Below, in pieces: positions 18,885-26,694 of a DNA stretch of 64,000 nt. The DNA is from an uncultured Pseudoalteromonas sp. (lineage in GTDB: Bacteria; Pseudomonadota; Gammaproteobacteria; Enterobacterales; Alteromonadaceae). Position numbers and translations under genes: made by a program. Location of the stretch: positions 1 through 64,000 of the forward strand of contig CANLRB010000018.1 in NCBI GenBank assembly GCA_947493455.1, read 5' to 3'. Positions within the stretch are counted from its first letter, which is position 1; each line of letters begins with the position of its first letter. Below the pieces are notes generated by a model that saw nothing but the letters and a program-made list of their open reading frames with translations, had not been told where the DNA came from and ran no database searches.

Positions 18885-20618
18885 AGGGCAAACATAATCG
18901 AATAATACAGTTGGCTGTTGATAATTTATTTCAGGAACTGCAGCGATTAACTCTTCAAACTCGTTAGGGCGATTCAATTTCAATCTATACAACTCGTTAT
19001 AATGGCGTTCATTTAGCGTAAAACCAGAGTCTAACATCGCATTTATAATATTATAAAACGGCGTAAGTTTCTTATTTTTAGGAAAATAATGAAGTAATTT
19101 TATCAGTGGATCAGGGGAGTCATTGGTATGTTGGAGCTTATAGCCTTGGCGAATCAAATCTGGAACAATCTTCGGGCTGATAAATAATATGTTGTAAATG
19201 AGGCTCTCATTGCGTTTGTTCGGGTTATCAATATTATACAGTTTGTTAAGCAGTTCTTTTTGTTGCTCAAGATTAAGGTATTCGAACAAAATGGCCGCAT
19301 TGGCATTTTGTGGATAAAAGCCTTGTTCGACTACGTGGTTAATCACTTCATCACGGTTTTGAGTTTTTATCCTGCGAGTGAGCAATAAGTAGGCAAATTC
19401 TTTTTCGACCTCATCGAGTGCATCGAATGAATCCTTAAGCATATCGAGATCTATTTTTTCGAGCTCGTGTAAATCATTAAATTGTCGCAGCTCAACCTCT
19501 GCACTGTTTAGAATAGCTGTTAACTTACTGTAGATATCTACCAAGGGTAATTGCCGCAGCATGCTTTCATCACAGCCCTCATATTGCGTTGACTGTTCCA
19601 GTTTTACTTCACTGATTAGCACCGCTTTTTCAGTTAATTTTTCGTCGTATAGTTGACACAGTGCCTTGTTATCTTCTGCTTTTGTACTGAGAACAGTATC
19701 AAATACGGATTGTAAGCTGGTATTTTTTTGGATTGTAAAACTAGTACCATGCAAATTATCGATGTAGTCATCAATAAAACTATCACCGATTGCTTGGTAA
19801 GAGGTTTTAATGGTACTTAACCTCTCACTATCGATGTGCTCGATTTGTGCAAGATATTTAATCGCTTGGTGTCGTGCGCGCTCATTTGCAATCGAGATTT
19901 GGTGGATAAAGTATGGGTCGCTCAGTAAGTTCTTTGTATAAAATTGTGCTTGGTAATTAGCAGCATATTCTTCGAGTGCCTGAATTAAATCGTTTTCTTG
20001 ATCACGCATTAAATACTCTAAAATCGCTTCTTGTAAAATATGATGTTTAATATCTGAGTGTTCTGAAAGTTGCGTGACATAATAATTGTATTGTGCTGAT
20101 AGTCGACTATTTTTACGCCATGTAATAAACGGGTGACGATGCTTATTATTTTTTACAAATTGTTTAAACGTGAATGGATCTTTTTCTAAAAGGCTTTGAT
20201 TTAGCTCGTTATAGCGAGAAATAGAGGAGAGTGACTTTATAACCGTGTTTGCTAACTCTAAAGAGAAAAGTGTATATAGGTTTTCGTATATCTCTGCAAA
20301 AGAATGTCCTTCGTTGAGTAAGTGCAGCGAGCGATATATTGCATAGCGAGTTTGGTGTGTTTTAAGGTTACGCTTGATAGAGGTTAAGTTTTGGCAATAG
20401 CCTGTTTTGATATGATTTGGCGGTACTTCTGTCGCCATAAATAGCGTGTCGAGTTCGTCATGGCTGCTGTGTTCTTCAATTGTTGTTTGCTGGTGCGGTT
20501 GTGCTTCGGTTGGTTTGGTTTCACTATCAACCACCGGGTGATGTGAATCCGGGTTATTTAGCAGATAAACTAGGGCGGCCGAAGCTAAAATTAGCAGCGC
20601 CAAGAACAATCGCTTCAT
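18867..20618 (-). CDS. Membrane-anchored helical-repeat protein of unknown function (583 aa)
   Basis: I do not recognise a family. Residues 1-20 are one hydrophobic segment behind MKR, probably an uncleaved anchor with the bulk in the periplasm. The body is entirely helical and rich in Leu, Asn and Glu. The last ~160 residues look like degenerate ankyrin-type units: VVEQGFYPQNANAAILFEYL, LIRQGYKLQHTNDSPDPLIK and MLDSGFTLNERHYNELYRLK. No catalytic motif is visible. It is a single gene on the minus strand, with the RND operon terminator upstream and greA convergent downstream. Confidence 0.8.
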   Translation of the reverse strand: MKRLFLALLILASAALVYLLNNPDSHHPVVDSETKPTEAQPHQQTTIEEHSSHDELDTLFMATEVPPNHIKTGYCQNLTSIKRNLKTHQTRYAIYRSLHLLNEGHSFAEIYENLYTLFSLELANTVIKSLSSISRYNELNQSLLEKDPFTFKQFVKNNKHRHPFITWRKNSRLSAQYNYYVTQLSEHSDIKHHILQEAILEYLMRDQENDLIQALEEYAANYQAQFYTKNLLSDPYFIHQISIANERARHQAIKYLAQIEHIDSERLSTIKTSYQAIGDSFIDDYIDNLHGTSFTIQKNTSLQSVFDTVLSTKAEDNKALCQLYDEKLTEKAVLISEVKLEQSTQYEGCDESMLRQLPLVDIYSKLTAILNSAEVELRQFNDLHELEKIDLDMLKDSFDALDEVEKEFAYLLLTRRIKTQNRDEVINHVVEQGFYPQNANAAILFEYLNLEQQKELLNKLYNIDNPNKRNESLIYNILFISPKIVPDLIRQGYKLQHTNDSPDPLIKLLHYFPKNKKLTPFYNIINAMLDSGFTLNERHYNELYRLKLNRPNEFEELIAAVPEINYQQPTVLFDYVCPKKAQQ

Positions 20619-20708
20619 TTTTTATCGTCACTATCCAATATTTGTTTGAGAATTATTATATGGATTATTGATATCAAGTTATATCTTTAAATCCATTTTC
20701 ATCGAGGC

Positions 20709-20736
20709 AAAAAAAAGACCCTATTCAGGGTCTTTT
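20709..20736 (-). terminator. Intrinsic terminator after the RND efflux operon
   Basis: An AAAAGACCC / GGGTCTTTT stem with a 6-base loop. Read on the minus strand it ends in a T-run. It lies 22 bases after the stop codon of the RND transporter. Confidence 0.9.
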
Positions 20737-20757
20737 TACATGGTTAGACAAAATCAG

Positions 20758-23700
20758 TTATACAGTAGCTTGGTCATCAATCTCTGATTTATTAGCCGCA
20801 TTAGCTTGCGAGCCGCGTCTAAACAATTTGTTGAGTAACTTTTTAATATCTTCTAACGCCACATATTGGCATGGGATCATCACAAGCGTAATTACCGTTG
20901 CGAATAACACGCCAAATGCCAGTGAGACAGCCATTGGCACCACTAGTTTGGCCTGCATACTGGTTTCACTTAAAATCGGAATGAGTCCGATAAAGGTGGT
21001 TGCAGAGGTCAGCAATATTGCTCTAAAACGTTTACAACCGGCATCAACAACGGCGTCTTTTAATGGCACGCCGTGTTTTCGTGCATTATTGACAAAGTCA
21101 ACCATGACAAGCGAGTCATTTACGACAACCCCTGCCGCTGCGATAATACCAAATACAGAGAGTGCGCTCATAGTCAGTCCGAGCAGCATATGGCCGAACA
21201 TTGCACCGATTACACCAAACGGGATAACCGACATGATAAGTAACGGTTGTGAGTATGAGCGAAGTGGAATCGCGAGCAAGCTATAAATAATCAACAAAGA
21301 AATCGCAAAGTTTTTAAATTGATCCCAAAATGAATCCATTTCTTCTTGCACGCGACCTGTTAGGTTTGTTGTGACTCCAGGATACTGCTCGAGTAGTATC
21401 GGGATGTATTCTTTACGGATATCTTCTGCGACTTTAAATGGTTCAACTTGTGCGGCATCAATATTTGCCCACACGTTGATTGTACGTCGTGCGTTTTCGC
21501 GTCGAATGCCACTCACACCATCGGCTAATTTGATTTCTGCAATCTCTGACAAGAGCACTTCACTACCTTGCGGCGTAATAATACGTACATCGTGAATACG
21601 GCTAATCGCATTACGTTCTTCTTCAGGGTAGCGGATCATTACTTTTACTTCTTCGCCGTCTCGCAGAATGCGCTGTGCTTCTAATCCGTAAAAACTGAAG
21701 TTAACTTGCGATGCCACATCGGCAAGTGTCAGTCCTAAACTATAAGCGACAGGTTTCAAGTCAAAGCGTACTTCATCGGTGGCCGTTTGCATCGAGTCGT
21801 TAACATCACCAACGCCTTTTATTGTGGCAAGATGTGTTTTAAGCTCTGCAGCTGCTTGTCGCAGGACTTCCATATCTTTGCCTTCTAAACGGAAGCTGAT
21901 ATCACCATCGTCACGATCATTGCCACCTAGGCTATCGCGAATAGTGAGTGATTTTAGAGATGCAAATTGTGGTATTTGATTGCGCCAACGATCAGCTAAT
22001 TGGAATGTATCCATCGCTCTGAGCTCTGGGTCTACCAACTTGACCATGATCTCTGCTCTGGTACGTCCATCCAATCGAACTGAGATATCACCAACCATTT
22101 TTTGGCCAAACTCTTGCTCGATTTTCGCATCATCGTCTAATACTAATTTTTCTAGTGCTAATGCTGTACGCAGTGTCGCTGACTCAGATGTTGCTTGCTC
22201 CATTTCGATATTGATATTAGCGTAATCATGAGGAATTTTAGGATTTGATACAAATTTAACAAAGCCACCTGCGAACAAGCCTCCACTTATGATCAGCAAT
22301 CCAACAAAGCCCCACATGACCGGGTAGCGATAATCAATGCATTTTCTAATAAATGGACGGTATTTATTCTCAATAAACACTTTTAAGCCATTATCTAAGC
22401 GCTCACGCATGCGATGCAGCGGGTTTTTTGGGTTATGTGGTTTCAATTTCATTTGCGCTAAATGCGCTGGTAAAATTAGTTTTGACTCAACCAGTGAGAA
22501 AATTAAGCACAGTATAATCACACCACCAATTGACTTAGAGATTGCAGCGCCAGGTCCATCATCGAGTACCATAGGTACAAATGCAGCAATGGTAGTTAAA
22601 ACACCAAAGGTTGCAGGTATCGCAACACGCTTGACCCCGCGAATGACATTATCAACAGAATGGCCTTTTTCCTCAATTTCGCTGTGCGCCGATTCACCAA
22701 TCACTATTGCGTCATCAACCACGATACCCAGCACTAATATAAAGGCGAATAACGACATAATATTAATGGTTACATCGAGTCCTGGCATGGGCATAAATAA
22801 AAACGCGCCCAAGAATGAGATTGGCAAACCCATCATCACCCAAAACGCTAACCGAATACGTAAAAATAGCGCAAGTAACAAAATAACTAATATTCCGCCC
22901 CACATCATATTTTCAAGCATCATATTTAAACGACCGTCGAGGTAATAGGTAAAATCGACGAACGCTTCAAGTGTAACGCCTTGTGGTAATTGATCCGCTT
23001 TTTTGTCTAAATATTTATTTACGACATTTGCCACATCACTGATATCTTGCTCTTCAGATGCGCCAATAAAAAACGTACGCGAATTCTCACCATTGAACTT
23101 TGAAAACTGAATACCTTCTTGAAATCCGTCTTTAACTGTTGCTACATCACCTAGTAGAATTTGTGTGCCATCTGCCAAACTTAACAGTGGCAGTTTTTCA
23201 AATTCCTTACCGTAGTATGCCTGATTCTCGACCCGCATCGAAATGTAGCCATTCTCAGCTCTGATCTGACCAGCAGACATATTTGCTGAAAAACTGCGTA
23301 CAGCCCCCGATACATCGCGGAAAGTGAGACCATATTCTCTTAGTTTGTCAGGGCTAATTTCAATGCCAATTTCATAGTTTAGACCACTAAAGTACTCGGC
23401 AATATTGATACCAGGCAAGGCAAGTAATTCATCGTGAATTGATGAGCCGAGATCTTTTAATTCGCGTTTCGACAAATCGCCATGTAGCGACAAATACATT
23501 ACTTCTTGTCGATATTTTTGCTTGGCTACGATTGGGCGCTCCATCCCGTCTGGGAACGTCGAGATGGAGTCAATTTGCATTTTTACTTCGTCGACAATTT
23601 CTTTGTCGTCATAACTTTCATCGATTTTAATCCAAGCACGAGAAAACCCGCGATTAGAATACGTTATGAGGCGCTCGATGCCTTGCATTCCTTCGAGCGC

Positions 23701-23922
23701 TTCCTCGATTTTTATGGTGATCCCTTCTTCAACTTCTTGTGCCGCGGCACCGGGGTAGGCAACCTGGACTGACATCCAATTGTTTTCAAATTGTGGGAAC
23801 ATTTGTTTTCTGATGGTCATTGCGGTAAACAAACCACCAATTAAGATGATAATCATCAATAAGTTTGCTGCAACTGGATTGCGTGCAAACCAAGCGATGA
23901 TCCCTTTATTTGTATCGATCAT
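20758..23922 (-). CDS. RND-family efflux transporter, inner-membrane pump subunit
   Basis: Proton-driven AcrB/MdtBC-like pump of 1054 aa. It has the duplicated RND layout: a first helix (NPVAANLLMIIILIGG), a large periplasmic loop, a block of helices containing VLGIVVDDAIVIGE with the paired Asp residues of the proton relay, a second periplasmic loop, and a final helix block with AAAGVVVNDSLVMVDFVNN. It lies 3 bases after the membrane-fusion gene, so the two form an operon. No TolC-type outer-membrane gene is here; the pump probably uses one encoded elsewhere. The substrate cannot be inferred. Confidence 0.94.
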   Translation of the reverse strand: MIDTNKGIIAWFARNPVAANLLMIIILIGGLFTAMTIRKQMFPQFENNWMSVQVAYPGAAAQEVEEGITIKIEEALEGMQGIERLITYSNRGFSRAWIKIDESYDDKEIVDEVKMQIDSISTFPDGMERPIVAKQKYRQEVMYLSLHGDLSKRELKDLGSSIHDELLALPGINIAEYFSGLNYEIGIEISPDKLREYGLTFRDVSGAVRSFSANMSAGQIRAENGYISMRVENQAYYGKEFEKLPLLSLADGTQILLGDVATVKDGFQEGIQFSKFNGENSRTFFIGASEEQDISDVANVVNKYLDKKADQLPQGVTLEAFVDFTYYLDGRLNMMLENMMWGGILVILLLALFLRIRLAFWVMMGLPISFLGAFLFMPMPGLDVTINIMSLFAFILVLGIVVDDAIVIGESAHSEIEEKGHSVDNVIRGVKRVAIPATFGVLTTIAAFVPMVLDDGPGAAISKSIGGVIILCLIFSLVESKLILPAHLAQMKLKPHNPKNPLHRMRERLDNGLKVFIENKYRPFIRKCIDYRYPVMWGFVGLLIISGGLFAGGFVKFVSNPKIPHDYANINIEMEQATSESATLRTALALEKLVLDDDAKIEQEFGQKMVGDISVRLDGRTRAEIMVKLVDPELRAMDTFQLADRWRNQIPQFASLKSLTIRDSLGGNDRDDGDISFRLEGKDMEVLRQAAAELKTHLATIKGVGDVNDSMQTATDEVRFDLKPVAYSLGLTLADVASQVNFSFYGLEAQRILRDGEEVKVMIRYPEEERNAISRIHDVRIITPQGSEVLLSEIAEIKLADGVSGIRRENARRTINVWANIDAAQVEPFKVAEDIRKEYIPILLEQYPGVTTNLTGRVQEEMDSFWDQFKNFAISLLIIYSLLAIPLRSYSQPLLIMSVIPFGVIGAMFGHMLLGLTMSALSVFGIIAAAGVVVNDSLVMVDFVNNARKHGVPLKDAVVDAGCKRFRAILLTSATTFIGLIPILSETSMQAKLVVPMAVSLAFGVLFATVITLVMIPCQYVALEDIKKLLNKLFRRGSQANAANKSEIDDQATV

Positions 23923-23925
23923 CGC

Positions 23926-25125
23926 TTAATCCTCTTTCATTGCAAGCTCTGCAACGGGTTTTTCATTTGCACTCGGCGCGTTGCTCGTTTTGTTTAACTT
24001 CATACCGTCTGTCGGGAATTTAAGGTTAGAGGCAATAATCTGCGTTTGTGCGCTGAGCGCTCCTTTGACAATGGCATATTCCCCTTGCTCGCGAATCACT
24101 TCGACATCAACGAATTTAAGTGTATTGTCGGCGCTATCGTATGTTGCAAGTTTTCCGTTGTTTACAAGGTGTGTTTTTACTTTGCTAACACCTTCAATTT
24201 GTAAACCTTCGATTTGTGCGTTGACGTATGAACCAAAACGAAGTGGTGCACTGGCGCTTTCTAACCCGTATGGATCAGATACTTGTGCGACTAAATAAGT
24301 CATACGACTCTTATTGTCGATAACGCCTTCTGTACGCACAATACTTCCTTGCCAGTGAGTAGGCTTTCCTTGATATGATGCAACAAGGTCGACGTTTGCG
24401 TTTAGACCATTGTTCTCTAGGAACTGAATGTCTTTATCTGCGACGGGTAAACGAATTTCCGCAGTTTTAGTTGAGCTCAACTCTCCGATGGCGCTGCCCA
24501 TATTTACGACGGAACCTAAACTCACAGAGCGTGCGGTGATCAATGCATCGTAAGGCGCTTTGATAAAGGTGCGTTCAAGATTACGTTTTGCTCGTTTAAC
24601 GCCTGCTTCTGCCGCTTTAAAACGTGCAAGTTTTTCGGCTAGCTGCGGCTTTCTTAAATATAATTCTGTCGGTACGAATTCATTTTTGGCATTACTTTTA
24701 ATGCGTTCCCATTCTGATTCGGCAACGCGCTTTTGTGCTCGTTCAAGTTCGAGCGCTGCTCTTGCCTGAGCTAAGCTTGCTTCGGCTTCAGTGAGCGCTG
24801 CTTCATAATCATTTGGATCGATACGTGCCAGTAATTCACCTTGCTTAACAAATCCACCTTTTACGAAAATATCGGCAACCTGAGTGACTTGTCCTGATAC
24901 TTGAGCCGTTAAGTTGGTATGATACTTCGGGTTGACTAAGCCATACGACTCAACATTTAATAGATACGTTTGAACTTGGTTTTGCTGTACAACAACTGCA
25001 GGAGTTGTATCTTTTTCTTTTTTCTTTTCTGGTGGCTTTTTCATTGCGCTGAGTCCCGCAGCAATTCCACCTGATACAAGAACAACTGCTACTGTTATTC
25101 CGGTAAGTTTTAATTTACTAGCCAT
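23926..25125 (-). CDS. RND efflux periplasmic adaptor (membrane fusion protein)
   Basis: 399-aa HlyD/AcrA-type adaptor linking the pump to an outer-membrane channel. An N-terminal hydrophobic segment (about 8-26) is followed by a Lys/Pro-rich linker, a lipoyl half-motif (AQVSGQVTQVADIFVKGGFVK), an alpha-hairpin of Ala/Glu-rich coiled coil, the second lipoyl half (IKAPYDALITARSVSLGSVV), and beta-barrel domains. No lipobox Cys is seen, so it is probably anchored by the N-terminal helix. It is the first gene of the operon; the 334-base space upstream holds the promoter. Confidence 0.93.
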   Translation of the reverse strand: MASKLKLTGITVAVVLVSGGIAAGLSAMKKPPEKKKEKDTTPAVVVQQNQVQTYLLNVESYGLVNPKYHTNLTAQVSGQVTQVADIFVKGGFVKQGELLARIDPNDYEAALTEAEASLAQARAALELERAQKRVAESEWERIKSNAKNEFVPTELYLRKPQLAEKLARFKAAEAGVKRAKRNLERTFIKAPYDALITARSVSLGSVVNMGSAIGELSSTKTAEIRLPVADKDIQFLENNGLNANVDLVASYQGKPTHWQGSIVRTEGVIDNKSRMTYLVAQVSDPYGLESASAPLRFGSYVNAQIEGLQIEGVSKVKTHLVNNGKLATYDSADNTLKFVDVEVIREQGEYAIVKGALSAQTQIIASNLKFPTDGMKLNKTSNAPSANEKPVAELAMKED

Positions 25126-25459
25126 GGTATTCCCATATAGTTACTCGATTGATGACACGTTAATTTTAATAAACCAAATGTTTAGAGTGTTTTCGCAGTT
25201 GTAACAAACTGTGTTGGTGGTTAAGTAAATCGATTTTTAAAAACCAAATACTATTTATATCATTATGATTATATTGATTTTATTTTATATTTACTAATCA
25301 TATAAGTTGAGTAACAGAAATATTTATTTACATTTTATGCAATATACAAGTGAAACTAATTCAAGTGTTACTCATCTATTTGCAGCAATTCGGCTGGAGT
25401 TGTTGGGTCATATCATCAATATGGGATAGAATAGCGGCTTTTAGTTTTGGGATACAACT
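25126..25459 (-). promoter_or_regulatory. Promoter region of the RND operon, with a CAGTT-N6-AACTG inverted repeat
   Basis: Gene-free, very AT-rich stretch. On the minus strand TTGTTA, 17 bases, then TAAACA is a weak promoter candidate. Its -35 falls inside CAGTTGTAACAAACTG (25196-25211), an inverted repeat that may be an operator. No regulator gene lies beside it. I see nothing else here. Confidence 0.4.
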
Positions 25460-25729
25460 ATGGAGTGTCGAAGTGGGTGTGGTGCATGTTGCATTGCACC
25501 AAGTATTAGCTCATCGATTCCAGGAATGCCGCTTGGCAAGCCCGCGGGAGTTCGTTGTGTACAATTAGACGAACATAATATGTGTCGTTTATTTGGCTTG
25601 CCAACAAGGCCAAAAGTTTGTCTCGACTTTAAAGCGAGTGTTGATGTGTGTGGTGACACAAATGAATATGCGATTAAGCTAATTAGTTATTTGGAAGGTG
25701 AAACAAACGTATCGCCGCAAGCACAATAG
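25460..25729 (+). CDS. Small Cys-rich YkgJ/UPF0153 family protein (YeiW-like)
   Basis: 89-aa cytoplasmic protein with MECRSGCGACC at the N-terminus, then RCVQLDEHNMCRLFG and RPKVCLDFK. These Cys residues (3, 7, 10, 33, 42, 54) match the zinc- or iron-binding YkgJ/UPF0153 family; the small size is like E. coli YeiW. The molecular role is not known in any detail. It is convergent with yciK, 16 bases away. Confidence 0.82.
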   Translation: MECRSGCGACCIAPSISSSIPGMPLGKPAGVRCVQLDEHNMCRLFGLPTRPKVCLDFKASVDVCGDTNEYAIKLISYLEGETNVSPQAQ

Positions 25730-25738
25730 CGTTGCGGC
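25714..25738. terminator. Weak hairpin between convergent small Cys-rich gene and yciK
   Basis: A GCCGCAA / TTGCGGC stem with an 11-base loop lies across the end of the plus-strand gene. There is no T-run on either side, so termination is uncertain. Confidence 0.4.
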
Positions 25739-25745
25739 TGGACAC

Positions 25746-26489
25746 TTATTTTACTTGGGCGTCGATAGATTGACCGTTGATATCCTTCGAATCATCTGAC
25801 ATTAAGTACAGATACGTTGGCATGAGTTGCTCAGGTGTTGCCAGTTTATCTTTATCTTCGCCTGGGTACGCCGTCGCTCGCATTGACGTGCGTGTTGCGC
25901 CTGGGTTAATACAGTTTATACGAATGTTTGTTTTGCTGACTTCTTTAGACCAGGTCTGCATCATACCTTCGACTGCAAACTTGCTAATCGCATAAGCGCC
26001 CCAAAACTCGCGACCCTCACGGCCAACACCGCTTGAAGTAAACACAATAGATGCATTTTCTGATTTTCTTAATATTGGAAACATCGACTTAGTTAGCACA
26101 GCTTGTGCTGTCACATTGACTTTCATGATGTTTTCAAATGTTGAAACACAAAAATGCTCAAGTGGACCGAGTGATCCTAAAATACCTGCATTATTTAATA
26201 GTCCATCAAGGCGACCAAATTGGCTTTCGATTGTTGCTGCTAAATCACGATAATTTTGTTTTGTTGCGCCTTTCATGTCCAGCGGGACGATTGCTGGTTG
26301 CGGGCCACCGCGCTCAACAATTTCATCATAGACTTGCTCTAATTTAGAAACGGTTTTGCCTAGAAGGATCACAGTTGCACCGTGTTTTGCGTATTCGATC
26401 GCCGCGACACGGCCAATGCCATCGCCTGCGCCCGTTACTAAAATTACTTTATTTTTAAGTGCATCAACATTTGCTTGATAATTATGCAT
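25746..26489 (-). CDS. yciK: YciK-like short-chain dehydrogenase/reductase
   Basis: 247-aa classical SDR. It shows the cofactor motif TGAGDGIG, NNAG, the catalytic Ser in FTSSGVG, YAISK with the catalytic Tyr and Lys, and NPGATRTSMRATAYPGED, the last typical of YciK. The substrate of YciK is not established. In E. coli yciK sits near cobA; here it stands alone beside the Cys-rich gene. Coordinates run from ATG 26489 to the stop at 25746. Confidence 0.9.
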   Translation of the reverse strand: MHNYQANVDALKNKVILVTGAGDGIGRVAAIEYAKHGATVILLGKTVSKLEQVYDEIVERGGPQPAIVPLDMKGATKQNYRDLAATIESQFGRLDGLLNNAGILGSLGPLEHFCVSTFENIMKVNVTAQAVLTKSMFPILRKSENASIVFTSSGVGREGREFWGAYAISKFAVEGMMQTWSKEVSKTNIRINCINPGATRTSMRATAYPGEDKDKLATPEQLMPTYLYLMSDDSKDINGQSIDAQVK

Positions 26490-26596
26490 AAACTATAAAA
26501 TGATTAAGAATTTCGCGCATAATAACACAATCGTGAAAATTAGTTGGTGATTTATGCAAATTTTGGTGGCGAAAACCATTTGTTTAAGTTAAGTTA

Positions 26597-26613
26597 AACT
26601 GGTCTAATGTCTT
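26597..26613 (+). promoter_or_regulatory. Partial FadR-like site upstream of the lipase gene
   Basis: AACTGGTC matches the left half of a FadR operator (AACTGGTC-N-GACCAGTT) exactly, but the right half does not fit well. It overlaps TAATGT (26605-26610), a possible -10. Fatty-acid control of a lipase would make sense, but this is only suggestive. Confidence 0.3.
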
Positions 26614-26635
26614 AATAATAACCACCGACGAACAG

Positions 26636-26659
26636 TTTAATAGGGAAAAGCCTATTAAA
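26636..26659 (+). promoter_or_regulatory. Perfect 9-bp hairpin in the lipase leader
   Basis: TTTAATAGG (26636-26644) and CCTATTAAA (26651-26659) pair perfectly around GAAAAG. The 3' arm ends on the first base of an upstream in-frame ATG (26659), and an AGGGA ribosome-site-like stretch lies in the stem and loop. It could block initiation at that ATG and leave ATG 26695. Confidence 0.6.
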
Positions 26660-26694
26660 TGAACAATAAAAAAGATCGGGATTGGAGCAATAAA

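Noticed and set aside
25350-25568. 72-codon frame overlapping the small Cys-rich gene
   Set aside because: It overlaps a gene with a clear family motif in another frame and has low-complexity content.
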